Shown here in pieces: positions 49,501-59,314 of a stretch of 64,000 bases of DNA (its first letter is position 1; the number at the start of each line of letters is the position of its first letter). The stretch is from positions 9,431,126 through 9,495,125 of the forward strand of contig NC_051433.1 of NCBI RefSeq assembly GCF_001649575.2, given 5' to 3'. The position numbers were made by a program, and so were the translations under genes. The DNA is from Kryptolebias marmoratus (Eukaryota > Chordata > Actinopteri > Cyprinodontiformes > Rivulidae). Below the pieces are notes generated by a model. The model worked only from the letters and a program-made list of their open reading frames with translations. It did no database searches and was not told the origin of the DNA.

Positions 49501-52500
49501 TTATGACACCCTTTCAAGACAGAACATGTCTGCACACATTTTAAAGATTGCAAAATCTCGAGTGACAACACCTTGAATGTCTTTGAGCGCCTCAGAAAAG
49601 AAAAAAAGAAATGTGCAACACCATTGAAATTTGTGTGCCTCTTTGATATTCAATGCTAGCTCCCATCCTAGTCTCAAAATAAAAAGGCAGCTAACGTGCT
49701 GCCCCACTTTCCATCCTCGGTGTGTGGGTAAATTACAGAACTGTTGACACAGATTGGAAAAGACATGGAAACCTGTCAGGTTCAGAGCCTCTCGTTTATT
49801 AAGACGCTGGAAAACCTAAATCAATGAAGTATGAACCACTTAGCTGCAGATATTTTTGGGGGTGGGGAGTAGCATTTACTGCCGTTCCATTTCTGTTGCA
49901 TTGCTGCTCTGGCTTCACTTGTTTTTGGAAACGGCAATGTTTCTTGTCAGTTGTGATTTTCTTTTTGTCAGTAAGAAGTTCCTGGGTGAGGAACATTTCA
50001 AGGTGATGATATTTAAAATAAATAAATATGCATTTTACATTTTGGGTTATTTAGACTTGCGTTCTTCATTCGTGAATCCTAAAACATTGTTGAGGCTGGA
50101 AAAGGCAGATGTAACTGCGGTATTGTGTCAAAATTACCCAGAGAAAATTATTCGGAGCCCGAACATCTATCATTGATACAACATGTTCATTTGTCAAGAT
50201 AACGTCTGTTTGTTATGTAATTTAGTGTCCTGTTTGCCTTAGAGATAACTACATAAATACAAAGATTATGATGCTACTCTTAAAGAGAGAGATCCAGCTT
50301 GCCTCACTCTCTGAGTTAAGTAAAACCATCATCATGATTGCCAAAAAGAAACTCTGTCACTGTCAGTTTGAGTCCTTTCTTTCAATATAAAGAAAAAACA
50401 ACATCATTCAACATTTTCTGTCAGTAGAGTGTGCTTTTTAATTGTTCTATTTGAGAGTCCTTCATTAATAATATTATCTTTTTTTGTACTTTTTGTGACT
50501 GTGGATTCAGCATTGACACTATTGTTTTTTTTTTTTTAATTATTTTTCTGTAACTTTTTTCCCTCGATCTAAGTAGTTCTGCAAACTTTGTGGTATTTTA
50601 GCCACTCTTATATTTCAGCTCATTCAGGAGATAGGTTTTATGACTTTTGTTTTTTTTTTACTTTTAATCTTTTTTAAAATAATTAACTTTGATTACAAAA
50701 CATGTTCCTCATAGAAATGCATTGAGATCTCTTCATTTCCTTCAAAAACATTGTTCTTTTTAAAATCTGCTCCACCATACTTACTCTGTTTTTGTCCTTA
50801 TACAGTTCTGCTACTTTTAGCTACTTATAGCTTTTAGCTATCATTGTGCTACATTTAGCTACCCATTTGCCACTTTAGGTTTTAGCTATCCTTTTGCTAT
50901 GTTAGGTAGGTTTTTGTTTCTTTTAGGTCACTTTTTGTGGCTTTTAACAAGCATTTTGTCACTTTTGGCTTTTAGATACCCTTTTTGCTACATTTAGCTT
51001 CAAACTAGTCTTTTGCTGCTTTTGGCTTTTACCCTACAGCCTTTTGCAGTGGGTGATAATAAAGAGTGCATCATTCATTCTCGATTTTATTGTCTCTGTT
51101 TGGCTTTTGAGATGGTTTTGAAAGACTTGCAGCTCCCACAGTGTGTGTCAAGCTGCAGTAATTGTGAAATGAAAAACAAGCTGAAATAATGATCCAGCTG
51201 TGATGTCACTTTAAAAGGTGGAAAAACTGTGTAAAACATACTCTACTTGTATAAAACTAAATATAGTAGTATTATTTTATTAACTTATTGTACTGTGAAT
51301 CAACACTAAAAACACTTGTCTGTTGATTTGATTCATTAACCTAGTTTTTTTTCAACACTAAAGCCATTCTTAACTTTTTAAAAGGTTGCTGCTTTGACTA
51401 AAAGAAAATATAACATGCTACCATAAGGTAGACAAATATCTCAGTGCTTGTAATTCAGTGGCAGAAATGTTTTACTAGAAACAAACGTGAAGTAAGAGTT
51501 ATTGCAATGACCGCCCATAAAAAGAAAGCAATAACTTTGATCTTTTGGGATATCTGTGGTAAATCATTCCTGTGAAGATGGTGATCGATTACATGAGGTT
51601 ATTGTGAGCTGGCTCAGACTGAAAACAGCTGTACAGATACATCAAGGCAGGTCAGATATTGTTGTTAAATAATTGAACTGATGTGGGCAAAGTCTATTTG
51701 ATATTTATAGAAAAATGGGGAAAATATCAAAAGAAATCTTTCCCTTCTATAAAACTGCAAAAGATTAAACAATAAAATAAAACCTGACAAAACACATTGT
51801 GCAGTTAGGAAATTCAAACCTATTTTCTTGAGTCAAACATGTAGTGTTTTTGTAGAGTTGAATATAGATCAGTGAAGCAAGATTTAGACATATAACTATT
51901 CTATATATTGTGCAGGTAGTCATTTGCTCTTTATAAAACATGATCATATTTGGAACAACATAAATATGCAAGAAGAAAAAAACTAATCACTCTTGTCTTG
52001 AAAAACACAAACACACCAACAAAGTCAAGTGTTCTGCAGAAAGTGCTTGATATCATAACATATTAGAACAAACTGTTCCCATAGTTCTGTCTGTCTTAAG
52101 ATTAACTTAACCAAACCAAAAAACAGTTCCAGGAGATCTCCTCACAAAGACAAACTCTCCCAGATACAAAAGTCGCTCCCATTAAGCAGTCTCCAAGCAC
52201 CCACTTTCCCCTGAGTTTCTCAGTCAAAGTGAGGAAAACAGTGAACAGCAAAAAGAGACATGAAAATAAAATAAAAGAAGTAAAACGATGGGAAGCAGAC
52301 AAGTTGTAGGCAGACTCCTAAATCATTACTGGCCTTACTCAAAGCTCAATATGAATGGTCTGTCCTGGTTATTTTATATTCATAAAATGAGAAAATGGGG
52401 CACTTTTTTACACCATATTCTCCACAGGCACGATAACTGAACACAGTTCAGAGTTTTCTGCTCTCATGAAACATGATTAAAATCAGAAATCCAAATTTGT

Positions 52501-53133
52501 GGCAGTGTTTTATGTTTTTTATTTAGAAATAGTAAAATATTGGTGTAAATAAAGTCAGGTTTAGCAATTACATTAATGTTAAGGATCATATTAATAACAG
52601 CAATAAAAAATCTTGTCAGCATTTTATAGGTTAAGGCTATGAGTGAAAGAAATACTCCAGCATAACCCCTGGAGACACATTTGAACAGCCACATCATTTT
52701 AACACAGCTGAAATACTGAGTGCCTCTTAAAAATCTGCCAAGTGCAGGTGGAAAAATTGATCCTAAAATCATTGAGCTCTCAAGTGATCTGCATTCAAAC
52801 GATACAACAAACTTAAAGAGTTAAGATGCTAAAATAGTGGTTTCTTTAATATGCTGAGTTGCTCAGACACTAGAACAAATGGTGTAAAGTGTAAAATGAT
52901 TTTCATTTCATGGATCTTTTTATTACAAGAAAAGGTAGTCTTCATCACTCTCTCAAAGATGATGCATAAAGAATCCCCTAATCTCAAAGGTCCCAAACTG
53001 CCCACACCTCCTGCTCCTCTTCTTAACCCTTCCCCCCCACCTTCTTCCTTACTTGTTCTGCTGCCTCTGGGTCCAGGTGGGTGTCCAGCAGGGGGACGGT
53101 GAACTGTATCTTCCTGGGGCTCCCGGTTTCCAT
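28562..53133 (-). CDS. ppp1r1a: Protein phosphatase 1 regulatory inhibitor subunit 1A (inhibitor-1)
   Basis: Complete seven-exon gene on the minus strand, 209 aa. Coding exons in transcript order: 53133-53053, 42872-42812, 34268-34231, 34069-34006, 32595-32413, 29989-29867, 28641-28562 (stop TAG). All are GT/AG and the phases join exactly. The product is a cytosolic, largely unstructured inhibitor of PP1 that works after PKA phosphorylation. The N-terminus METGSPRKIQFTVPLLDTHLD carries the PP1 docking motif KIQF (8-11). IRRRRPTPATL places the PKA site at Thr34 (Thr35 in mammals). SPRQRRK holds a proline-directed Ser66 equivalent to the mammalian Cdk5 site. Conserved ELQFLVEHHL follows, then an acidic, divergent C-terminus ending SLDKEK. 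The start ATG is preceded by GCCACC, a strong Kozak context. Human inhibitor-1 is 171 aa, so the tail is longer here. DARPP-32 (ppp1r1b) is less likely, given TMKELQ, EIDEDR and the neighbours. Introns 1 and 2 are about 10.2 and 8.5 kb. Confidence 0.95.
29990..32412 (-). other. ppp1r1a intron 5
   Basis: Intron of about 2.4 kb containing the composite repeat at 31112-31653. The rest is AT-rich with no recognised feature. Confidence 0.6.
31112..31653. repeat. Composite A/C-rich interspersed repeat
   Basis: The block starts near gggcagagagagaggcgaag and ends near gaatcctgacag. It has the tttattaagaataaac start, the gggcacaggtgagatgatt middle and the cctgacag end that I recall from abundant teleost repeats. 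A segment reading gatggcggtaatgcacagcg (31481-31500), followed by ccatagaagaagatt, resembles a second common fish repeat and looks nested inside. A 152-codon open frame on the minus strand here is compositional and not a gene. Confidence 0.55.
35368..35412. repeat. GT/TG microsatellite, interrupted
   Basis: Interrupted TG repeats (tgtgttgtgtatgcgtgcgt, then gtgtgtgtaagtgtgtgtgt) in ppp1r1a intron 2. Confidence 0.85.
37866..38350 (+). repeat. Dispersed repeat family, tandem dimer (copies B1 and B2)
   Basis: Two diverged units lie head to tail with a period of about 281 bp. ttttagctcaatatctgtaa at 37905 corresponds to ttttagctcagtatctttaa at 38186. Unit 1 continues with gagccatcttgaatt, taaaatctgtcaagtggttc and gagatattttgctgacagac. 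Unit 2 holds cagccatcttgaatcgggtt. The same dimer layout recurs at 62143-62570. Confidence 0.8.
42360..42548 (+). pseudogene. Fossil Tc1/mariner transposase C-terminal segment
   Basis: In frame 42294-42548 the residues SNEPKHNRKSQTKCMEQ and then INVLHWRGSEFN line up with the Tc1 transposase catalytic region as I know it (NDPKHTSK, then [20 protein letters not shown]). The second catalytic aspartate region is altered to NEPKH. The DLNPIE block, which carries the last acidic catalytic residue, is scrambled, so it cannot be active. No inverted terminal repeats were found around it. It lies in ppp1r1a intron 2, about 260 bp from exon 2, on the strand opposite the gene. Confidence 0.6.
43244..43345 (+). 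mobile_element. Repeat end beginning TTAACCCTCCC, with internal palindrome
   Basis: TTAA at 43244-43247 is followed by ccctcccacggccttcaggt and a perfect 11-bp-arm palindrome centred on 43271 (arms CTTCAGGTCAA / TTGACCTGAAG). The wording up to about ctctagctctcttcatctct is a segment I recall from many fish loci. The TTAA plus CCCT start parallels the MITE at 23515. No matching right end was found, so the element is truncated or longer than recognised. Confidence 0.5.
43264..43278. promoter_or_regulatory. Perfect palindromic oestrogen-response-element-like site
   Basis: AGGTCA AAT TGACCT is two consensus nuclear-receptor half sites inverted with a 3-nt spacer, the canonical oestrogen receptor arrangement. 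It lies inside a probable repeat in ppp1r1a intron 1, about 390 bp upstream of exon 2. Sequence match only; activity is unknown. Confidence 0.4.
47592..47886. repeat. A/C-rich interspersed repeat in ppp1r1a intron 1
   Basis: The block starts near tggtgaagacccaaaagtgc, passes through taatttaataaaagacaaca and gagtgacaggtgtgtgacaa, and ends near aaccagaaaaggcaaag. It shares its style with 18045-18505 and 31112-31653. Family unassigned. Confidence 0.5.
50806..51048 (+). repeat. Degenerate minisatellite of TTTTAGCTA / TTTTGCTAC words
   Basis: About 240 bp made of drifting copies of a roughly 25-30 bp unit built from gctacttttagct, ttttagctatcc and ttttgctac. Stop codons in all frames argue against coding. 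The array ends in gcagtgggtgataataaaga; a cagtgggtgataaa string also occurs at 38322-38335. Confidence 0.75.
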
Positions 53134-54359
53134 GGTGGCACTGACAATCAGAGAGCAGAGTGGGAAGAGGAAGAGGAGCAGATGAACAAGAACGGAGAAT
53201 CCGTAAAGAGGAGGAAAAAAGTGTGGCTTAAAAAATAAAATACGTTGACTTCAGCTGTGCTCCCCCCAAAAATAAGCAGACTCTAACTCTATTCCTTCTT
53301 TATTTTTATTATCTAGCACCCTTTATTCCTAACCACCTTGCTTCTTGGTCACTTATTTCTATCCTTCAGACTTCCTCGACACCTGCTGGTGTGTCTATTC
53401 CAGCTTCCCTCTCCTTCTTCTCTGCCTCTCTCCCAGCTCCCAGTGTTCAGCCAAGGGCATTCTGAGCCAGGGACACCTCTCCTTTGTTCCCATTCGTTGC
53501 ATCAGACTCCCCTTCATGCAAAGCCCCACCCTCTCTTTGCATTTCTGTCTCTCTGTATTGGCTGTCTGAGCTCAGAGCTGTGCTGCTGCAGCCTCTGCAC
53601 AGATGGCAGAGCGAGGATGACGAAAACACGCTCTCTCTAGCTCCACTGAAAATGCACGAGTCGATCGCTGCTGTGAGAGTATGTTTAAAACCACCAGCCT
53701 ACACATGCCTAAAAGCAACCGACCGTGTATTTTAAACTCACAAAGTATTTCAGTGATCCTCTCTAAGTTCGGTTTACAAATTTGTGTCTCACACAGCAAG
53801 TTAAGGCATTTTGGCTAGATTTTGTACACTAACTTGAGTCAATATTTACAGTATATATTATATTTGTTTGAGGCCTGAAAGAAAATAAAGCTGTGAAATT
53901 CTCTGAGCCTATAGTATCTTGACCAGACTTCATCTCTGTATCGCCTGGCCAGCAGTGTCTTTATTGATCGTCTCTTGGCCTGAGTGTTCCTATATCACAC
54001 GTCTGCTGGGCCCTGATACTCGACACCAGGAGCATATGGTGTGGTGGCTCTGCAGTACTTTTGTGTAGAAATAAATACTGGTCATGATGTGTTTGGACTC
54101 TGCACAGATTTCAAATGGTAAGCAAACAAATCAGCATCCCTTTTCCAAAAGTCTGGCCTTCCACTTCCTATGACAAGAGTGAAGTTGGATCTGATAGATG
54201 AGATTCATGTGCTGAATGTAAAATACTACGAGGCACTCCCTTCGGGGAAAAAAAGCCAACAGCAATTGAAAGCCAACTGTAAAGCAAGACCCCAATGCTG
54301 TAAAAAATAAAAATATTTTAGTCGTTTAAGAAAAATCCCTAATTCGTTTTTATTACTCA

Positions 54360-54640
54360 CCTTTGAAGGCAAAGCGATGATGATGTTTTTGCCCATGTCT
54401 GTGTGTTTGTTTGTCTGAAGCGTGAGCGAAATATCTCACAAACCACTGGTCATATTTCATTATAACTCAGAAAACAATCATTGGATAAACAACTGATTAA
54501 CCTATGGAGTCAACTCTATCCAAGACCACCAGAGCCAAGTGATTTTATAAAACACAAAGATGGTTATTAGGCTATATTTTTGTGTGGTAGTAGCTGAGCA
54601 TCATCTCCAACACATACTCATGACGAAATGATCATCTGAG
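54360..54640 (-). repeat. Dispersed repeat family, inverted copy C
   Basis: Read on the minus strand it begins with tatgtgttggagatgatgct and ctcagctactaccacac, as in 38157-38180, and ends in acacagacatgggcaaaaac, the string found in copy A at 8300-8321. Confidence 0.75.
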
Positions 54641-54752
54641 ACATTTAAATGTCCAACATCAACTGTAAATATCATGACTTAAAGTACAAAGATAATTCTT
54701 TTTTTCTTTTTCTTTTTTATTTCAGCTGTTGGTGCTCTGCTTGATCTGCCTA

Positions 54753-54753
54753 C

Positions 54754-54783
<30 letters not shown>
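54753..54783. repeat. CAA trinucleotide microsatellite
   Basis: About ten uninterrupted CAA units between ppp1r1a and npff. Confidence 0.95.
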
Positions 54784-54784
<1 letters not shown>

Positions 54785-57700
54785 GCCAGATTTCCCTTTT
54801 CTTGAATCACAGCTGAATGTGGCAAAAGTGGGGGATGATAATGAAAAGCTGCCACCGTAATTGGAGCTTTTCTTGAATTATAATGTCGCCCCGAAAGCGG
54901 GAAACTGTTAATAAAAGTCCATATGGCTTTTGTGTGTGAGAGAGCTGACGGCAGCTGCATGTCCTCCAAAACAACCTTGACCACAGAACACCATTAAAAC
55001 CTGCATCATCTGTTAAGTCCTAATATCAGCAGAGAGTTTATCACTTTGTTTAAGCTTGAAGGAAAAAAATAAAGATCTGGGAAGGTTTCCTCTCAGTAGT
55101 AAAAACAGAGAAACTGCTGCTAAATAATGCACACGCAACACTAAAGCATTGCTGGATATTTTACATTCCCATGTAAGATATTAAATTCTGTGGTGGATAT
55201 ATTATATTTTGTATGTGCTGTAGGTCTCAGCTTGAAGACAAATTATTACATTTTGTGTTATTCAGAATTATTTAGTATTATGAAAACAGAAATAAGTTCA
55301 TAGTGCCTGAAGTTGTCTGTGTGCAGCTGATTGTAAACAAGGCTTTAGTTTTAGTCTCTACCAGTCATGGTGTAAAATGTAAATGCAAATTCAAATGTAA
55401 AAACAACCATAATGTTGCTATTTATGTACTTCTTAAAGACTTTTTTAGCATTATATACTACAAATTATTAACTTTTTTAAACACTTGCCTTGTGCAGTGA
55501 CAATTTATTAGTTTCTATGTTGTGATTGCAGAAAAAAATAGAGAAAAAGGAAAGTTTTTACACTCATTCACTGCAAAGCAGTCATTTCAAACATAACACA
55601 ACTTTAAAGTAAAACAAATTCATAGTGATTGTGTTGTAACCTTAATGAGTTACTACATTGCATTATTTTCAGCCAGTTGTTCTTTATAAAATGATAGCTG
55701 AGTTTCAAAATGAAATATATGTGATTTATTGATTTTTTTTGGTGTCCATGACCTGCTTTAAAATAGATAAAACCATTCATAAAGGAGTTCTTTAAGAGTC
55801 TTTAAAAAAATGAAATTTTTCACGCTTATTTTTGTGCCATTCTGTGTAAAATTAGTTAGACCATCTAAACTCTGTTCTGTGCAGCAGAGCCCAGTTTACC
55901 CATGTCATTCCCCTTGATTATTCCCTTCCCCAGCAGCCATTAAAGCCTGTTAGGTGTGACAAATTGTGCTGTGTCATGGCCATATAGTTCCTGAAGACTG
56001 AGACCTCCCTCTTTCCTGTTCAAGATGGCTGCCCTCCAACACGATGACCATGAGGTAAAGAGGGAGTTTAGAGGGTCAAGAAAAGGCCAACAAGCCTCAG
56101 ATGGATTGACACAGATCAAAATGCAGTTCAGGCTTTATGGTTTAAGCTTGCAGAGAAGGTTTCAATGAAAATATTTGCATCTCTCAGTCTGTTTCTGCAC
56201 TGCACACGACTCTGCCCCCCTGCAGACTCATGAAATTCAGATGAGTCTTTCTTTAACCCAGATGTGCTGATCAGATGCTTCAAATTATAAGAAAGAGCAC
56301 CCTGCCTTTCTTAAACGTGTCCCTATGCTACATCGTATTCACTGCTTTTGTTTTCTTGTCACAGATGATGACTCTTAGAACAAATGTCTGTGAACTGAAC
56401 CAAAATATGTTCACTTTATCCTGAGCAGAGCTTTGATTTTACTTGTTATTTATTTTAATAATGTTCTGCATTAAAACATTAGAAGCAGAGTACTGCTAAA
56501 AAAAAAACAAAAGACTCTTACAAAAGTAACTTAGCTCTATTACATGATATAATCTGTTATCAGCATGTGGTGGTGGATTTCTGTGCAGAGACACACATCT
56601 CTAAACACATTTCCCATTTTCTCATTTTAACACTGGATTCAGGACATTATTGGCTGTAGCCTTTGGGTGCTGAGAAGATTTGACACCAATCAATAACTCG
56701 TTATTGCATGGGGACTATAAAAACATGGCAATCAGTTTATTTTATTGTCTTTTCTTTTACTGTTTCGTTCTGAAGGTATATGTTACTCACAGGCAAGGTC
56801 CAGCGGTGATACAAAGACTTTAACACAAAATTCATCTTCAGTTACCCTCGGGGTTGGAAGTGCAAACGTTTATTTTCTTTTAATTGTAGGAAACAGTCTC
56901 CATTTTTTTGGCATGCTGTCTAAACTGTTTTTTTTCTTCTTCGACTTTTTACAAACACTGTTGCGACTTTGGTTTGCTCCAGGAGAGACAGGGAGAGAAA
57001 TGTGAATTCTGCATTTGTCAACATAAATAATAAAGCAGTCGTAGTCTGCTAGGCTGAAACCAGAATTTACAGGTTGTCTCAGTTCTTACCTTGGAATAAC
57101 AGAAATTAATATTCATAGTTAATCAGTATCTAAGGAGTATTTTTCTAGAGTGTGCCACACGGAAATTAATCCACATAAATCAGCATTATACAATTTAACT
57201 GAACATTGTGTTGCTATTATAGAGACATTATGCATAAATGTTTATTTTTACCAATATACCATCCTGTCATTCTGCTTGTGGTGATGATGTTTCGTTAATA
57301 GGATTCACGGTTTTAAATTTCTAAATTGCGAATTGCTGAAAATTATTCTGAAAATTCAGTGTTGAAAAGTACCATTACTGGTGTGAAATCTAAACATGCT
57401 CTGCATAAGAAACCGATGTTGCTACACTGCAGCTTGATTAAACCATAAATTACCCATTACAAAGTAATAAAATCAAGATGTCACCTGAATCAAATTTGCA
57501 TCAGTTAGTTTTTTTTTTCTTCCTAGGCTCAAATAAAAGAATGGGAGGACATTTTAATAAAAGACTCTTGCTAAGAGGGACTGACATGCTTTCCTCGCCA
57601 GTAATTGGCTGTGAAAACCATTAACTTACGGAGTAATTGCATGTTGCTGTGTTTTAATTAGTGCTCAAGCTTATTGCATGCTGTTCCCCCCAGGTGCCTG

Positions 57701-59195
57701 TAAATCCAGCCCAGACAACAGCCTCTGTGTGGCTGTGGACAAAGACCGACCATCGGTTTACATTAAAGAGATAAAGGATTAAGCTATTTCCACTCTTATC
57801 CTGTCAAACCAGATTCATAATAACACTGCTAAATACAGCAAAAATGAACAAACTCAGTGTTTATTTATGTAGTTTTTCAAAGGAGGTGTCACTTTTTTTG
57901 TAGTCCTACAAATGAACTTCAAAAATGTGTGTGGTCTGGTAGATGATCCAACAAAGTGTCACATCATATTCCACAAGGAGGGTTCAAATGTGCCAAGTGT
58001 TCCTCACCAATAATCTGTAAGTGACTCGGGAATCAGCTTTTATTGTGCGACTGTTATTATTTAGACTGTGGACGTAAATATTGAGGGGTTTATGAACACA
58101 GTGGGTTACTCTGCCCCTTCAGTGCTCATTTATGGTGCAGAGTAGCAATCTATATTCTCAGCTTGCTTAGTAAGGAGATTTTAAAACAAACAAGATCAAT
58201 ATTGTTATGTATATTGTCAATGTTATGAGTTTGGTGGAAGAGTAAAATGGTAAAACGTAAGACTTGCAGGCAGGCTGGACCCCAACCCAGCTAATACAGA
58301 CACATGCAAGACAAACAAACAACACAAGTTAACTTCACATGCAAGTTTTTAGATCAGGGTGGAAACCAAAGAATCTCAGTCATGCAAATGTCAAGAGAAT
58401 TGATCAAAAAAAAAAAGCTTTTCCCAGCATCACATTTTAATTAATTCTAATACAGACAAGACAAACTACTAAAGCAATGGTTTTCACACTTTCAAACATT
58501 TTAAAAGCAAAAAAAAACTAAAAGAGAAAATCTTAAACTTCTAAAATAGTGCTAGAAGTAATGGGGCCAAAAGAATCAAGTTCATTGCTTGACAAATCTC
58601 AATTATTTAGACATATTTTCTAGTCAGGGAAGCTTCAACTTGAAGACAAGCTGATGTTTTGGGATTGTTTATGTTGTACAGAAGAGGACATTCAAAGATG
58701 CCACAGTGGGCAGGAAGAATGTGGGAAATGACACACATTGTGCTCTTCTGAATTTCATCATCAAAGTTCTGACCCCTTTTCTTTATTTTCTTTGAACAAT
58801 AATCACAGTTATCAAAGCTGAAACATGCATTTTTAAGACATTAACATTTTTTTCTTTCTTTCTCTTAGTTCAATTTTCAGTCTGATCTGTGAATAGTAAT
58901 CATGTTGAACACGCACACATGCACACACAAACCCACACACATAGGCTTTCAATTCTAAGCTGTTTTATTTGACCAGAGAACAGAGGAAAAACAAAAACAG
59001 GGGCAATCAATTAGCAATAAACACTTTTGTTCCTTGATCACATTCCAGTCGGTACAAACTAGGTTTGCTCAAAGCACCTCGGAGGCACCAGTTAACGTGC
59101 TTTTCAGGGTTAGGAATTAGAGGAAAAATCTTATTAAAAAGAAGTGAATGCCATTCTCAAATGAAATCCAAGTGTCAAAATGAAGCCTGACGATT

Positions 59196-59201
59196 TTTAT
59201 T
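59196..59201 (-). other. npff: npff polyadenylation signal
   Basis: AATAAA on the minus strand, about 114 nt after the npff stop codon; spacing is typical for a short neuropeptide mRNA. Confidence 0.6.
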
Positions 59202-59314
59202 TAACAGAGTGGAGAAATGCAAATACAGAATACTCCATTTAAATTCAGTCTATTCACATCTGCCCGTTGCTTGGCCTTGTACCAGGAGAGGAGTGTGCGG
59301 GTCGGCCTGCCAGA

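Larger units (their letters stand above)
42873..53052 (-). other. ppp1r1a intron 1
   Basis: Largest intron, about 10.2 kb. It contains a TTAA-flanked repeat end with an ERE palindrome (43244-43345), a somewhat GC-richer anonymous stretch (45310-45600), an A/C-rich repeat (47592-47886) and a degenerate minisatellite (50806-51048). The remainder is AT-rich with poly-T runs and no recognisable exon. Confidence 0.6.
53134..59314. other. Intergenic: ppp1r1a upstream and npff downstream
   Basis: The ppp1r1a 5'UTR and promoter must begin just right of 53133. A pyrimidine-rich block spans about 53290-53600. Further right are an inverted dispersed repeat (54360-54640), a CAA tract (54753-54783), two GC/AT-structured anonymous segments that could be regulatory (54820-54985 and 57580-57790), and a CA tract near 58912-58942. 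The npff polyadenylation signal is at 59196-59201. No open frame has the look of a conserved exon. Confidence 0.55.

Noticed and set aside
54679..54984. 101-codon minus-strand frame with a poly-Cys/Val run
   Set aside because: The run is the CAA microsatellite read on the other strand; no family match.
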